From Neisseria wadsworthii 9715 (GTDB lineage Bacteria > Pseudomonadota > Gammaproteobacteria > Burkholderiales > Neisseriaceae): a stretch of 64,000 nt of DNA. Below are positions 6,781 to 16,589 of the stretch, one piece after another. The stretch covers positions 1,762,151-1,826,150 of the forward strand of contig NZ_JH165159.1 in assembly GCF_000227765.1 (NCBI RefSeq), written 5' to 3'. Numbering within the stretch: position 1 is the first letter of the stretch; every line of letters starts with the position of its first letter. The position numbers and the translations under genes were made by a program. The notes beneath the pieces were generated by a model. It made no database searches, was not told the origin of the DNA, and was given only the letters and a program-made list of their open reading frames with translations.

Positions 6781-7141
6781 TATAAAAAATCCGAATTCAA
6801 ATAGCAAAAAAATATACACTGATTGCACAAAAATTCTGTAAACAAAGAAATGCCTGTCTGAAAACCTTTCAGACAGGCATTGAAAACATCGCTTTTCAGC
6901 CATCTTTGATCATTAAGTTCCCTAACCTATTTTGCAAATAATCAAATCACTAACACAAACAAATATCGGCTTCTTGCTTGCCATTTTTCTGATTTTTTTT
7001 TACGATAAGTCTAATTTTTTATGGCATAACTTTACAAAACGCTAAAAGTAAGTCGATTTGTTTGCAACCATAAAGATAACTGTTGCCAGAAATTATTTCA
7101 TAAGCAACTGATTTACCACATATTTCATTGAGGTATTTATC
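6770..7141. other. divergent intergenic region before NSS transporter
   Basis: 372 bp between the RHH-like remnant (minus) and the transporter (plus). It holds the operator's right arm, a DUS inverted pair at 6849-6881, and AT-rich sequence that should include the transporter promoter. No gene seen. Confidence 0.4.
6849..6881. repeat. DUS inverted pair in a divergent intergenic region
   Basis: AATGCCTGTCTGAAA, 3-nt loop, complement. Unlike most pairs in the window, it lies upstream of genes on both sides and not at a gene end, so a terminator role would be odd here. Confidence 0.7.
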
Positions 7142-8665
7142 GTGTCTGATTCAAATCCGAAAAAACACCAGAGGGAAACTTTCTCCTCCCGCAAGGCGTT
7201 TATGTTTGCCGCCATCGGCTCTGCTGTGGGCTTGGGCAATATTTGGCGCTTTCCTTATATCACTTATGACAACGGCGGGGGCGCCTTTATCATTCCTTAC
7301 TTGGTCGCCCTGCTTACCGCCGGTATCCCTTTGCTTTTCTTAGATTATGCCATTGGGCATAAATACCGCGGTTCCGCGCCGCTGGCCTACCGCCGCATGA
7401 ACAAGCATTTTGAAACATTCGGCTGGTGGCAAGTGCTGATTAATGTGATTATCTCGATTTATTACGCCGTAATCATCGGCTGGGCCGCCAGCTATACTTA
7501 TTTTGCATTTTTTAGCGGCTGGGGTGCTGATCCGTCGGCTTTCTTCTTTAAAGACTATTTGCAAATGGCCGACGGTGCCTCTTTGGGCCTCGATTTTGTC
7601 GACAACATCGTCGGACCCTTAATCGGTGTTTGGGTGGTTACTTTGCTGATTCTGGCTTTAGGCGTTCAAAAAGGCGTAGGCAAATCTTCTCAATTTTTCA
7701 TGCCCTTACTGACCGTGATGTTCCTGATTCTCGTGATCAGCGCACTATTTTTACCCGGCGCAGCCAAAGGCTTGGACGCTTTGTTTACTCCTAACTGGGA
7801 AAAACTTACCGAGCCTACCGTGTGGCTTGCGGCTTACGGCCAAATCTTCTTTTCGCTTTCCATCTGCTTCGGCATCATGATTACCTATGCCTCTTATCTG
7901 AAAAAGGATACGGATTTAACCGGCACGGGTATGGTTGTGGGTTTTGCTAACAGCAGCTTTGAATTGCTGGCCGGTATCGGCGTGTTTGCCGCGTTGGGCT
8001 TTATGGCTACCGCAGCAGGCAAAGAAGTGAGCGAAGTCGCCACTTCCGGCATCGGCTTGGCGTTTATTGCTTTCCCCGCAATTATCGACAAAGCACCGTT
8101 CGGTGCTGTTATCGGCGTGTTGTTTTTCGGCTCTTTGGTGTTTGCCGGTTTAACTTCCCTGATTTCCATTTTGGAGGTGATTATTGCAGCCATCCAAGAT
8201 AAATTGCATATGCACCGTATCACGTCCACCATTATTGTGTGCCTGCCGCTGATGGTAATTTCCACCCTGCTGTTCGGCACCACCACAGGCTTGCCGGTTT
8301 TAGACGTGATGGATAAATTTGTAAACAGTTTCGGCATTGTGGCAGTAGGCTTTATTTCTATCCTCTGCATCACGCTGACCAAAAACTTTCACCAGCTCAG
8401 CAGCCACATCAACGCCACTTCATCATTGCAACTCGGCTTTTTCTGGCGTTTGTTTGCCGGCATCATCACACCGGTTATCTTGGGCTTTATGCTGTTTACC
8501 GAGGCAAAAAAAATCCTGTCTGAAGGCTATGAAGGCTACCCGGCATGGTTTGTCGGCAGCTTGGGCTGGGGCATGGCCATCGGTCTTTTGGTTATCGCGT
8601 TTATCCTTTCCCAACTCAGTTGGCCGCATGAAGACAAACCCCACCAAACAGGAGACAAATCATGA
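7142..8665 (+). CDS. sodium-dependent neurotransmitter:sodium symporter (NSS) family transporter
   Basis: A 507-residue inner-membrane sodium-coupled transporter of the NSS/SNF family, likely importing amino acids. The N-terminal signature [20 protein letters not shown] followed by WRFPY is the family's sodium and substrate-binding helix 1. About twelve hydrophobic helices follow. Start is GTG at 7142 with GAGG 8 nt upstream. The stop overlaps the start of a 30-residue membrane peptide (ATGA at 8662-8665), the arrangement of MetP-MetS of Corynebacterium, which takes up methionine and alanine. Substrate cannot be told from sequence alone; methionine/alanine is suggested by the small subunit. 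Confidence 0.9.
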   Translation: MSDSNPKKHQRETFSSRKAFMFAAIGSAVGLGNIWRFPYITYDNGGGAFIIPYLVALLTAGIPLLFLDYAIGHKYRGSAPLAYRRMNKHFETFGWWQVLINVIISIYYAVIIGWAASYTYFAFFSGWGADPSAFFFKDYLQMADGASLGLDFVDNIVGPLIGVWVVTLLILALGVQKGVGKSSQFFMPLLTVMFLILVISALFLPGAAKGLDALFTPNWEKLTEPTVWLAAYGQIFFSLSICFGIMITYASYLKKDTDLTGTGMVVGFANSSFELLAGIGVFAALGFMATAAGKEVSEVATSGIGLAFIAFPAIIDKAPFGAVIGVLFFGSLVFAGLTSLISILEVIIAAIQDKLHMHRITSTIIVCLPLMVISTLLFGTTTGLPVLDVMDKFVNSFGIVAVGFISILCITLTKNFHQLSSHINATSSLQLGFFWRLFAGIITPVILGFMLFTEAKKILSEGYEGYPAWFVGSLGWGMAIGLLVIAFILSQLSWPHEDKPHQTGDKS

Positions 8666-8754
8666 GCACCGCTGCAATCGTTATGATGGTTATTTCAATT
8701 TTGGTTATTTGGGGCGGATTGATTGTATCTGTTCTGCGTTTGCCTAAAGAGTAA
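8662..8754 (+). CDS. MetS-like NSS transporter small subunit (30 aa)
   Basis: A 30-residue peptide starting with ATG that overlaps the transporter's stop codon by 4 bp, so translation is coupled. One transmembrane helix ([20 protein letters not shown]) and a short basic tail ending RLPKE. This is the form of MetS, the small subunit needed by some NSS transporters for methionine/alanine uptake. GGAGA lies at 8651-8655. Below usual gene-calling length. Assignment is by position and shape. Confidence 0.8.
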   Translation: MSTAAIVMMVISILVIWGGLIVSVLRLPKE

Positions 8755-8772
8755 CGCATCAAACCTTAAAGA

Positions 8773-8806
8773 ATGCCTGTCTGAAAAGTAGTTTTCAGAC
8801 AGGCAT
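8773..8806. terminator. DUS inverted pair after the transporter
   Basis: ATGCCTGTCTGAAAA, 4-nt loop, complement. It lies between the convergent transporter operon and recD. Confidence 0.7.
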
Positions 8807-8862
8807 ATGAATAGCAAACTCCGTGAAATCTTATACTTAACAAAAACCTCAGCCCGCTCGGT

Positions 8863-10602
8863 TTACCCCTCCGCCAGCATCTCCCTCACCGCACTTCTGC
8901 GCGTCTCTTCCTGCAAACACGCAGCTTTAAAAGCTTCCGTTTTGCCCAAAAACACAAAACGCTCCCGCGCCCGGGTAATCGCCGTGTAAAGCAAAGCCCG
9001 GTTCAATCCGGCGCCGGCCGTTTTCGCCAAGTCATACCCCATAGGCGGCAACAGCCACACTTCTTTATATTCCGAACCCTGGCTTTTATGCACGGTCATC
9101 GCAAACGCCGTTTCGCATTCCGGCAAGCGGCTCAAGGCGATCTTGCGAAATTCATCTCCATCCGGGAAATAGGCTGCCAGCGCACCGGTATCAGATGCAT
9201 CATCACGCAGCACCAAGCCGATGTCGCCATTAAACAAGTCGAGCGTATAATCATTGCGGCTTACCATCAGCATCTGCCCTGCAAACCAATACTCTTCTTG
9301 CTTGATAATGCCGATTTTTTTCAGATAGGCCTGATAGGCTTGATTGAAATGCTCCGCATTATTGCGCCATGCGGCCAAAACCATACAGTCCGCCTGATGC
9401 CCGAAAGCCGCTTTCACATCATTTTGCGCCACGGCCTGCCAGTAGTTTTGCTGCAAGCGGTATAAAGTTTCAAGCTGCCCGTCAATATTCATATCGTGAA
9501 TACGGATTTCGTTTGGAAACCGCTCAAACTGAGCCAGCGCATCTTCCACATTTCCTTGCACAACCGCACGCGCTAAGCAGCCGATGCCGCTGTACTCGCC
9601 GAACCGGTGGCTGATGGTTAAACGCGCGATATTTGCAGCCAAAGGATCAGGCCTGTCTGAAACGGCAAACGGCTGCTCCGGCAACAAATCAGTAAGCTCC
9701 TGCGCGGTGGTTTCTGTTAGCACCGTTTGCCTGGCAAGTGCAGCCAAAACTGCGCCCGCACCCACGGAAGGCAATTGGTTTTCATCACCCAATATAATCA
9801 CCCTGCATCCGTCAGGCACGGCGGATAAAAGCTGCAACAACAGCGCCGTATCCAGCATCGACGCCTCGTCCACCACAATCATATCCAACGGAAGCGGATT
9901 ATCGGCATGATAAGCCGGCTGCATATAAGGCGGCTTGAACTTAAGCAAACGGTGCACCGTTTGCCCTTCCAAGTGTTCCAGATGCGCCTTAATCGCCGCT
10001 CCGGCATTAAACTGTCCCAACGCGCGGTGCAATGCTTTAGCCATATGCGCCGCAGCCTTGCCCGTCGGCGCCACCAAAGCAATGCGCGGCAATTTGCCCG
10101 CGTTCACACACAGCAAAGCCAGCAATTTGGCCACCGTAGTGGTCTTGCCCGTACCCGGCCCGCCGCTGATGACCATAAAATTTTGCAGCAAAGCCAACGC
10201 CGCCGCCGCTTTCTGATCCCGACTGCCGGGCTCGGAAAACCAGTCTGCCAAATGGTGCGATGCGTTCAACCAATCCACCGGCTCCGGTTTCACTGCGGCA
10301 ATACGCAGAATCTGCCGTGCCAAATCCTGCTCAAGCTGCCACATTTTGCCTAAAAAAAGCTTGTTTCCCCTTAAAATCAGCGGGCTGCCGGCATCTCCGC
10401 CTACGACGGGCCGGGCCTGTTTCAACGCGGCGATATCATGCTTATCCAGCCAAATAAATGAATGGCCTTCCGCCAAAGCTGCAAAAAGCTTATCGACAAA
10501 AGGCGACACCACACCACCCACTTCGGGCGCAACCCGCTCCAGCAAGCTCACGGCCGCTTCGGCAGCAAAACCATCAAGCACCAAAGAATCCATAACCGAC
10601 AC
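8863..10602 (-). CDS. recD: exodeoxyribonuclease V alpha subunit RecD
   Basis: The 5'-3' helicase subunit of RecBCD, which processes double-strand breaks for recombination. 579 residues, close to the neisserial norm. Walker A GGPGTGKT at residues 147-154, Walker B-like DMIVVDEASML around 240, and the C-terminal helicase motif containing FAMTVHKSQGSEYKEV and NRALLYTAITRARER, typical of superfamily 1 helicases. recB and recC are not adjacent, as is common in Neisseria. A DUS lies inside the gene at about 9650 (GGCCTGTCTGAA). Alternative start at M4 would shorten it by three residues. Confidence 0.93.
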   Translation of the reverse strand: MSVMDSLVLDGFAAEAAVSLLERVAPEVGGVVSPFVDKLFAALAEGHSFIWLDKHDIAALKQARPVVGGDAGSPLILRGNKLFLGKMWQLEQDLARQILRIAAVKPEPVDWLNASHHLADWFSEPGSRDQKAAAALALLQNFMVISGGPGTGKTTTVAKLLALLCVNAGKLPRIALVAPTGKAAAHMAKALHRALGQFNAGAAIKAHLEHLEGQTVHRLLKFKPPYMQPAYHADNPLPLDMIVVDEASMLDTALLLQLLSAVPDGCRVIILGDENQLPSVGAGAVLAALARQTVLTETTAQELTDLLPEQPFAVSDRPDPLAANIARLTISHRFGEYSGIGCLARAVVQGNVEDALAQFERFPNEIRIHDMNIDGQLETLYRLQQNYWQAVAQNDVKAAFGHQADCMVLAAWRNNAEHFNQAYQAYLKKIGIIKQEEYWFAGQMLMVSRNDYTLDLFNGDIGLVLRDDASDTGALAAYFPDGDEFRKIALSRLPECETAFAMTVHKSQGSEYKEVWLLPPMGYDLAKTAGAGLNRALLYTAITRARERFVFLGKTEAFKAACLQEETRRSAVREMLAEG

Positions 10603-10802
10603 CCACCATCAACACTTCACAGGAACAAATCCCGTATTTTATAACCAAATATCCCGGGCACGCCATTTTCAGACAGGCATCAAGCCTATGTTTTTACATT
10701 TTGATTTTTTGTAAATCCTCCATTACAATAAATCGTTTCCCGCCTTAATCCAAAACCACTAAGGCTCTCTTTTTTCCACTCATCAAGGAATGATAACCCA
10801 TC

Positions 10803-11945
10803 ATGAAAAAATCATTATTGACCGCACTGATTGCCTTCGCGCTGGCCGCCTGCGGCGGACAAAAAGCCGAACAACCAACCAACGGCCAAGCGGCTTCTGC
10901 CACATCTGCCGGCAGCAACCTGCCGCAAACTGACACCTTAAACATCTACAACTGGTCAAACTACGTTGACGAAAGCACCGTAGACGACTTCAAAAAACAA
11001 AACAACCTGAAGCTCACCTACGACCTTTACGAAAACAATGAAACCTTGGAAACCAAAGTGTTAACCGGCAAATCCGGCTATGATTTAGTGGTGCCGGGCA
11101 TCGCATTTTTGCCGCGCCAAATCAAAGCGGGTGCCTATCAAAAAGTCAATAAAGATTTAATCCCCAACTATAAAAACATCGACCCCGAGCTTCTGAAAAT
11201 GCTCGAAACCGCCGACCCGGGCAATGAATACGCCGTGCCCTATTTCTCGGGCGTCAACACACTGGCCATTACCGCAAAAGGCAAAGAAATCTTGGGCGGC
11301 CAGCTGCCTGAAAACGGCTGGGATTTATTGTTCAAACCCGAATACACCAACAAGCTGAAACAATGCGGCATTGCCTTGTGGGACACTCCGAGCGAAATGT
11401 TCCCCATCGTATTGAACTACTTAGGCAAAGATCCTGCCGGCTCCAACCCTGCCGATATTGACGAAGCCGCCAAAGTTTTGGAAAAAATCCGCCCCGATGT
11501 GAAACGTTTCAGCCCCTCTTATATCGACGAGCTGGCGCGCGGCGACTTCTGTATCGCAGCGGGTAACGGCGGCGATTTGAACATGGCGAAGAAACGCGCC
11601 GAAGAAGTGGGCAGCACAGTCGGCATCGAAGTGCTCAACCCTAAAGGCATGGGCTTCTGGATTGAATCGTGGCTGATTCCGGCCGATGCCAAAAACATCG
11701 TCAACGCCCACAAATATATCGACTGGACGCTGAACCCGGATGTAGCAGCCAAAAACGCTTTGGAAGTAACTTTCGCACCGGCCAGCCTGCCTGCACGTGA
11801 AAAACTGCCGAAAGAGCTGGTGGAAACCCGCTCCATCTTCCCGAATGCCGAAGATATGAAAAACGGTTTTGTTATGCCGCAAATGAGCGACAAAGCGAAA
11901 AAACAAACCGTTGCTTTGTGGCAGAAGCTCAAAGCGGGCAAATAA
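10803..11945 (+). CDS. polyamine ABC transporter substrate-binding lipoprotein (PotD/PotF type)
   Basis: A 380-residue periplasmic binding protein for spermidine or putrescine. The N-terminus is a lipoprotein signal with lipobox LAAC at residues 14-17, so it is anchored by Cys17. The mature region begins TLNIYNWSNYVDESTVDDF, the standard start of PotD/PotF proteins. The rest follows the fold, including the SGVNTLAIT and CGIALWDTPSEM segments. No permease or ATPase genes are adjacent, as often for the extra potD/F copies of Neisseria. Own unit: ends in a DUS stem at 11971-12003. PotD versus PotF substrate preference is not resolved. Confidence 0.88.
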   Translation: MKKSLLTALIAFALAACGGQKAEQPTNGQAASATSAGSNLPQTDTLNIYNWSNYVDESTVDDFKKQNNLKLTYDLYENNETLETKVLTGKSGYDLVVPGIAFLPRQIKAGAYQKVNKDLIPNYKNIDPELLKMLETADPGNEYAVPYFSGVNTLAITAKGKEILGGQLPENGWDLLFKPEYTNKLKQCGIALWDTPSEMFPIVLNYLGKDPAGSNPADIDEAAKVLEKIRPDVKRFSPSYIDELARGDFCIAAGNGGDLNMAKKRAEEVGSTVGIEVLNPKGMGFWIESWLIPADAKNIVNAHKYIDWTLNPDVAAKNALEVTFAPASLPAREKLPKELVETRSIFPNAEDMKNGFVMPQMSDKAKKQTVALWQKLKAGK

Positions 11946-11970
11946 TCCGCAGCGCTTATCCCGTGCATAC

Positions 11971-12003
11971 AATGCCTGTCTGAAAACTTTTCAGACAGGC
12001 ATT
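11971..12003 (+). terminator. DUS inverted pair after potD/F-like gene
   Basis: AATGCCTGTCTGAAAA, 1-nt loop, complement, followed by GCTTTTATTT. Good terminator form. Confidence 0.75.
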
Positions 12004-12178
12004 GCTTTTATTTGCAGCCATAGAATGCTAATATCGTGCAGTTAAAACGCGGCTGTTGCCGCGCAAAATATAGCCGTGAACTTGTACCGCCTGCGCCTCA
12101 CAGCCCTTGTATAAAAATTTCATTTTCACAGCTATACGCAAAACCTAAATGAATAAAACAACCAAGGAGAATCTTTTC

Positions 12179-13306
12179 ATGAGCAACACCCTGCCCCGCC
12201 CCGAAGTTGACGAAAACGGCTTACTGGAATATTCAGTGGTTTATACCGACCGCGCGTTGAACCACATGTCGCAAAAATTCCGCTCCGCGCTCAACCACAT
12301 ATCCGCCACACTCAAAAAAGTTTACCGCGCCCAACACGTTGCCGTGATCCCCGGCAGCGGCACCTCCGGCATGGAAGCCGTAGCCCGCCAGCTTGCGCGC
12401 GGTGAAAAATGCCTGATTGTGCGCAACGGCTTTTTCAGCTTCCGCTGGACTCAGATTCTCGAAAAAGGCGGCTTCGCAGCCGATACCAAAGTGCTTACCG
12501 CGCGCCAAGAAGATGCCGCCCAAGCCCCGTTTGCCCCTGCACCGATTGACGAAGTGTGCGCAGAAATTGCCACCTACAAGCCCGCAATTGTGTTTGCACC
12601 CCATGTTGAAACCGCATCCGGCATCATGCTGCCCGACAATTACATCCGAAAGCTGGCAGAAGCCACCCACGCAGCCGGCGGCCTGCTGGTTATCGACTGC
12701 ATCGCATCCGGCTGTATCTGGCTGAATATGGAAGCACTCGGCATCGACATCCTGATTTCCGCCCCGCAAAAAGGCTGGAGCGGCTCGCCCGGCTGCGGCT
12801 TGGTTATGCTCAACCAAAAAGCTTACGATAAAGTGCAAACCACCGAATCCGACAGTTTCGCATTAGATTTGAAAAAATGGCTGCAAATTATGGAAGCTTT
12901 TGAAAACGGCGGCCATGCTTACCACGCCACCCCGCCCACCGACGCGCTGTTCCAACTCTATGAAGTGATGCAGGAAGCCGAAAGCGCCGGCTTTGAAAAC
13001 CTGCGCGAAAAACAGCTTGAGCTGGGAAAAAAAATCCGTACTCTACTGATAGAAAAAGGCTATCCGAGCGTTGCCGCACCGGGCTTCGAAGCACCCGGCG
13101 TGGTAGTGAGCTACACCACCGATCCCGATATCCAAAGCGGCAAAGCCTTTATCGGCCACGGCCTGCAAATCGCATCCGGCGTGCCGCTGCAATGCGGCGA
13201 ACGCAGCGATTTCCAAACCTTCCGCCTCGGCCTGTTCGGCTTGGACAAGCTGCAAAATGTCGAACGTACAGTTCAAACTTTCGCCGAAGCCTTAAACAAA
13301 CTTTAA
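12179..13306 (+). CDS. class V aminotransferase (serine-pyruvate/alanine-glyoxylate type)
   Basis: A 375-residue PLP enzyme. The frame opens at ATG 12149, but AAGGAG at 12164-12169 points to ATG 12179. N-terminal GSGTSGMEAVARQL binds the cofactor phosphate. The lysine in ISAPQKGWSGSPGCG, near residue 197, is the likely Schiff-base residue, and D in LLVIDCIASG contacts the PLP ring. Family members move amino groups between alanine or serine and glyoxylate or pyruvate; the real substrate here is unknown. It stands alone between DUS stem 11971-12003 and a strong GC-rich terminator at 13320-13354. Confidence 0.85.
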   Translation: MSNTLPRPEVDENGLLEYSVVYTDRALNHMSQKFRSALNHISATLKKVYRAQHVAVIPGSGTSGMEAVARQLARGEKCLIVRNGFFSFRWTQILEKGGFAADTKVLTARQEDAAQAPFAPAPIDEVCAEIATYKPAIVFAPHVETASGIMLPDNYIRKLAEATHAAGGLLVIDCIASGCIWLNMEALGIDILISAPQKGWSGSPGCGLVMLNQKAYDKVQTTESDSFALDLKKWLQIMEAFENGGHAYHATPPTDALFQLYEVMQEAESAGFENLREKQLELGKKIRTLLIEKGYPSVAAPGFEAPGVVVSYTTDPDIQSGKAFIGHGLQIASGVPLQCGERSDFQTFRLGLFGLDKLQNVERTVQTFAEALNKL

Positions 13307-13319
13307 ATTTTTCATACAC

Positions 13320-13354
13320 AAGGCCGCCCGAAACTCTGCTTTCGGGCGGCCTTT
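13320..13354 (+). terminator. GC-rich intrinsic terminator
   Basis: Stem AGGCCGCCCGAAA / TTTCGGGCGGCCT with a 6-nt loop, then TTTC. A strong hairpin not built from the local DUS. Confidence 0.85.
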
Positions 13355-13383
13355 CAGTCTGATAAAATATGTGCTTGATATAT

Positions 13384-13431
13384 TTTCAGACAGGCATCGC
13401 TTCAGATTAAGCTTCGAATGCCTGTCTGAAA
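13384..13431. repeat. outward-facing DUS pair upstream of queH
   Basis: TTTCAGACAGGCAT at 13384-13397 and ATGCCTGTCTGAAA at 13418-13431, with a 20-nt spacer. It can fold into a stem just before the queH ribosome site. Confidence 0.65.
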
Positions 13432-13449
13432 CCATTAAGGCACACCATC

Positions 13450-14130
13450 ATGAGCAAACCACAAAACGATAAACCTTTCGAGCGTCCCATCCTCACCCCG
13501 CCGGGCGGCCACAAAAAAGTGCTGCTGCATTCTTGCTGCGCGCCCTGCTCCGGCGAAGTGATGGAAGCCATGCTCGCTTCTGGTATTGATTTCACTATTT
13601 ATTTTTACAACCCGAATATCCACCCGAAAAAAGAATACGAAATCCGCAAAAACGAAAACATCGCCTTTGCCGAAAAACACGGCATCCCCTTTATTGACGC
13701 GGATTATGACGTAGACAATTGGTTCGAACGCGCCAAAGGCATGGAAATGGATCCGGAACGCGGCCGCCGCTGCACCATGTGTTTCGACATGCGTTTCGAG
13801 CGCACCGCACTTTATGCTCACGAACACGGCTTTCCGGTAATTACCAGCTCCCTCGGCATTTCACGCTGGAAAAACATGAACCAAATCAACGACTGCGGCG
13901 TACGCGCAGCAGAAAAATACCCCAATCTGGTTTACTGGGAATACAACTGGCGCAAAGGTGGCGGCAGCGCGCGCATGATTGAAATCAGCAAACGCGAACA
14001 TTTCTACCAGCAAGAATATTGCGGCTGCGCTTATTCACTTCGTGACACAAACCATCACCGTAAATCCCAAGGTCGCGCTCCGATTAAAATCGGTGTGAAA
14101 TATTACGGTGACGAAGAAACCGGCGAATAA
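13450..14130 (+). CDS. queH: epoxyqueuosine reductase QueH
   Basis: Last step of queuosine synthesis: reduces epoxyqueuosine to queuosine in tRNA, replacing the cobalamin-dependent QueG. 226 residues of the DUF208 family. Conserved cysteines are visible: HSCCAPC at 28-33, CTMC near 111-114, and CGC near 197. They hold the iron-sulfur cluster and metal site. AAGG lies 9 nt before ATG. Single-gene unit ended by a DUS stem at 14157-14187. Confidence 0.92.
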   Translation: MSKPQNDKPFERPILTPPGGHKKVLLHSCCAPCSGEVMEAMLASGIDFTIYFYNPNIHPKKEYEIRKNENIAFAEKHGIPFIDADYDVDNWFERAKGMEMDPERGRRCTMCFDMRFERTALYAHEHGFPVITSSLGISRWKNMNQINDCGVRAAEKYPNLVYWEYNWRKGGGSARMIEISKREHFYQQEYCGCAYSLRDTNHHRKSQGRAPIKIGVKYYGDEETGE

Positions 14131-14156
14131 ATACAGCTTTCAACCACCCCTTTACA

Positions 14157-14187
14157 ATGCCTGTCTGAAAACTTTTCAGACAGGCAT
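14157..14187 (+). terminator. DUS inverted pair after queH
   Basis: ATGCCTGTCTGAAAA, 1-nt loop, complement. Confidence 0.72.
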
Positions 14188-14329
14188 CACATTTAGAAAA
14201 CTGACATTGTATACACAAGGCGTATCCCGTAATAAATCAACTTATATAAACCATGCTTATGCCACGCCCGCGCTTAAGCCAAAGATGACGATACTGCTCA
14301 ATTGGTTCAACTATCTATATCACCCTATA

Positions 14330-15178
14330 TCACCTCAAAGCATTCTGCCAATTCCGCCGTTGGCCGCCCGCTTTCATGCTGTTTTCAAAATCCTCTAGCA
14401 TATCCAGCTCAAATCGGCTGAAACCCGCCCGCTCTCTTGCTTCTAAATTTACATAACCGCGAAAAATAAACATATCGTAACGCGCCAGCAAATTACGGAA
14501 CAGCGCCATAGGTTCCAAACCCCGCTGCTCGCAAAGCCACACATACCAATGGTTGCCGATCTGTACATGCCCCACTTCATCGCGGTAAATAATATCCAGC
14601 ACCTCGCAAGTTTCATCATCTCCCCGCTGCGCCACCTTAGCACGGATACCCGGCGTTACATCCAAACCCCGCGCCTCCAAAACCCTCGGCACCAAAGCCA
14701 TACGCAACAACGGGTCAAAAGCCGTTTTATAAGCCATGTCCCACAAGTGGTTGTGCGCTTTGAAATCTCCGTAATCAAAGCCGTGTGCACGCAGCCGATC
14801 GCGCATCAGCACAAAATGATAGGCCTCCTCTTTCGCCACACGCAGCCAGTCGGCGGTGTATTGCGATGGCAAGCTGCGGAAGCGGTAAGCCGCATCCAGC
14901 GCAAGGTTGATGGCATTAAATTCAATATGGCATACCGCATGCAGCATGGCAGCATAACCTTCCGGCGTATTCATTTTGCGTTGAGTCACTTCAGACGGCG
15001 GCACCAGCTCCGGCTTTGCCGGATGCCCTGCCACACGAAAATCACGCGGCGGCTCGTCAGCCGAAGCGGTTAAACTGCCTACCGCCCAAGCATCGAATGC
15101 TTCGTTGGTCAGTTTACATTTTTCGTCGGCATCATTCGCTGAAAGCGCGGAATAAAGAAGAGAATAAATGCTGTTCAT
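14330..15178 (-). CDS. DUF455 ferritin-like protein
   Basis: A 282-residue protein of the DUF455 family, which has a ferritin-like four-helix bundle related to tRNA hydroxylase MiaE. Probable metal ligands: HIEFNAINLALDAAYRF (E and H near 115), VAKEEAYHF (E and H near 145), and DEVGHVQIG (E and H near 222). These E..H pairs fit a di-iron site. Biological role is not established. It is transcribed away from lolA, with a 275-bp divergent spacer. A lone GCCGTCTGAA core (reverse) lies at 14990-14999 within codons. Confidence 0.82.
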   Translation of the reverse strand: MNSIYSLLYSALSANDADEKCKLTNEAFDAWAVGSLTASADEPPRDFRVAGHPAKPELVPPSEVTQRKMNTPEGYAAMLHAVCHIEFNAINLALDAAYRFRSLPSQYTADWLRVAKEEAYHFVLMRDRLRAHGFDYGDFKAHNHLWDMAYKTAFDPLLRMALVPRVLEARGLDVTPGIRAKVAQRGDDETCEVLDIIYRDEVGHVQIGNHWYVWLCEQRGLEPMALFRNLLARYDMFIFRGYVNLEARERAGFSRFELDMLEDFENSMKAGGQRRNWQNALR

Positions 15179-15267
15179 TGCCGTATTATAGCGGATTTGC
15201 TTATTCTATCCGGCGCTAAAGAGATTATTTGAAACACTGTTGTATTTAGCATAGGTAAAAGGGTTTT

Positions 15268-15306
15268 AAATTCAAGTTAAAGCAATTTTTATTGCCGCTT
15301 GAATTT
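15268..15306. repeat. two-part hairpin in the divergent DUF455/lolA spacer
   Basis: AAATTCAAG at 15268-15276 pairs with CTTGAATTT at 15298-15306. Inside it GCAAT pairs with ATTGC around a TTTT loop (15282-15295). Direct repeats of GGGTTTTAA flank it. Role unknown; it could be a terminator or leader structure. Confidence 0.45.
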
Positions 15307-15453
15307 TCAAGGGTTTTAATTTAAAACGTGTCTTTACAATTAAACAATGCCTGGCTGAAAAGCAGCCAAGCCCTTGTAAATTCTGCTGAATCGCTTAATA
15401 TGCTTTGCCAAGCAAACAATAAAATTTATCCGAACAGAGAAAGGATACCCCCA

Positions 15454-16062
15454 ATGAAAAAACTCTTTACCGCTGCCACTATTTTTAGCTTAAGTATCGG
15501 CGCAGCCCATGCGGGCGCAATTGATGCCTTGAAGCAGTTTAACAATGATTCCGACGGTATCAGCGGCAACTTCACTCAAACCGTGAAAAGCAAAAAGAAA
15601 ACCCAATCCGCCAGCGGCTCTTTCCAAATCCGCCGCCCGGGTTTATTTCGTTGGGAATACACCAAGCCTTACAAGCAAACCATCGTAGGTGACGGCAAAA
15701 CCATTTGGCTATATGATATTGATTTAAAACAAGTTACCAAATCCAACCAAAACCAAACCATTGGCGACAGCCCGGCAGCTATCTTATCCAACAAAACCGC
15801 GCTTGAGAGCAGCTATGCCTTGAAAGAAGACGGCTCATCCGACGGCATTGATTATGTGCTCGCCACGCCTAAAAAGAATAATGCCGGCTATCAATATATC
15901 CGAATTGGTTTTAAAGGCTCCGCTTTGAGCAATATGCAGCTTAAAGACAGCTTCGGCAACCAAACCACTATTCAATTCAGCAACTTAAATAACAAACCCT
16001 CTTTTTCAGGCAACACTTTCACCTTCACGCCGCCTAAAGGCGTAGATGTATTAAGCAACTGA
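15454..16062 (+). CDS. lolA: outer-membrane lipoprotein carrier LolA
   Basis: Periplasmic chaperone that carries lipoproteins from the LolCDE exporter to LolB at the outer membrane. The frame is open from 15328, but the signal peptide MKKLFTAATIFSLSIGAAHA and the ribosome site AAAGGA place the start at 15454, giving 202 residues with cleavage after AHA. Typical LolA features: GNFTQTV near residue 42, and RPGLFRWEYTKPYKQTIV GDGKTIWLYD, whose Arg and hydrophobic cavity bind acyl chains. Terminated by a DUS stem at 16075-16107. Confidence 0.94.
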   Translation: MKKLFTAATIFSLSIGAAHAGAIDALKQFNNDSDGISGNFTQTVKSKKKTQSASGSFQIRRPGLFRWEYTKPYKQTIVGDGKTIWLYDIDLKQVTKSNQNQTIGDSPAAILSNKTALESSYALKEDGSSDGIDYVLATPKKNNAGYQYIRIGFKGSALSNMQLKDSFGNQTTIQFSNLNNKPSFSGNTFTFTPPKGVDVLSN

Positions 16063-16074
16063 TTCAGTAAGCAG

Positions 16075-16107
16075 AATGCCTGTCTGAAAACATTTCAGAC
16101 AGGCATT
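16075..16107 (+). terminator. DUS inverted pair after lolA
   Basis: AATGCCTGTCTGAAA, 3-nt loop, complement, then TTTTGG. It is upstream of ratA as well. Confidence 0.75.
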
Positions 16108-16157
16108 TTGGTTTATAATCGCGCTTTTGTTTAATTTGCCGAAGCACGCTTTCCTTT

Positions 16158-16589
16158 ATGAAAACCGTAGAAAAAAATGTACTCGTTCTGCACTCGGCCG
16201 AGCAGATGTTCGAGCTGGTCGACCGCGTTGAAGATTATCCGGATTTCCTGCCTTGGTACGGCAAAACCGAAATCATCTCACGCGAAGGCAACGAATTAAA
16301 AGCCCGCCTGTTCATGGATTACAAAGGCGTTAAGCAGTCTTTCGCCACCCACAACCACAACATCCCCGGACGCGAAATCCATATGAATTTACTGGAAGGC
16401 CCGTTCAAAACGCTAAACGGCACATGGAAATTCATCCCGTTGGGCGATGATGCCTGCAAAATCGAATTTAAGCTGCAATATGATTTTTCAAACCCATTGC
16501 TCGCCACCCTTATCAGCCCGGTTTTCCATCATCTGAGCGGGAAACTGGTAGATTCTTTTATCGAAGAAGCTAATCGCCGCCATGGATAA
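16158..16589 (+). CDS. ratA: RatA-family START-domain protein
   Basis: A 143-residue START/SRPBCC-fold protein. Named RatA in E. coli, where overproduction blocks 70S formation; the mitochondrial relative Coq10 binds ubiquinone, and a lipid or quinone role is just as likely. Visible motifs: YPDFLPWY near residue 27 and WKFIPL with FKLQYDF in the second half. It overlaps rnfH by 8 bp (16582-16589), the usual ratA-rnfH gene pair. The toxin name should not be taken as proof of a toxin-antitoxin system. Confidence 0.88.
   Translation: MKTVEKNVLVLHSAEQMFELVDRVEDYPDFLPWYGKTEIISREGNELKARLFMDYKGVKQSFATHNHNIPGREIHMNLLEGPFKTLNGTWKFIPLGDDACKIEFKLQYDFSNPLLATLISPVFHHLSGKLVDSFIEEANRRHG

Noticed and set aside
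12149-12178. Upstream ATG for the aminotransferase
   Set aside because: No ribosome site before it, whereas AAGGAG fits the ATG at 12179.
14140-14398. Plus-strand ORF between queH and DUF455
   Set aside because: It crosses a DUS terminator and overlaps the end of DUF455 in antisense, without protein-like features.
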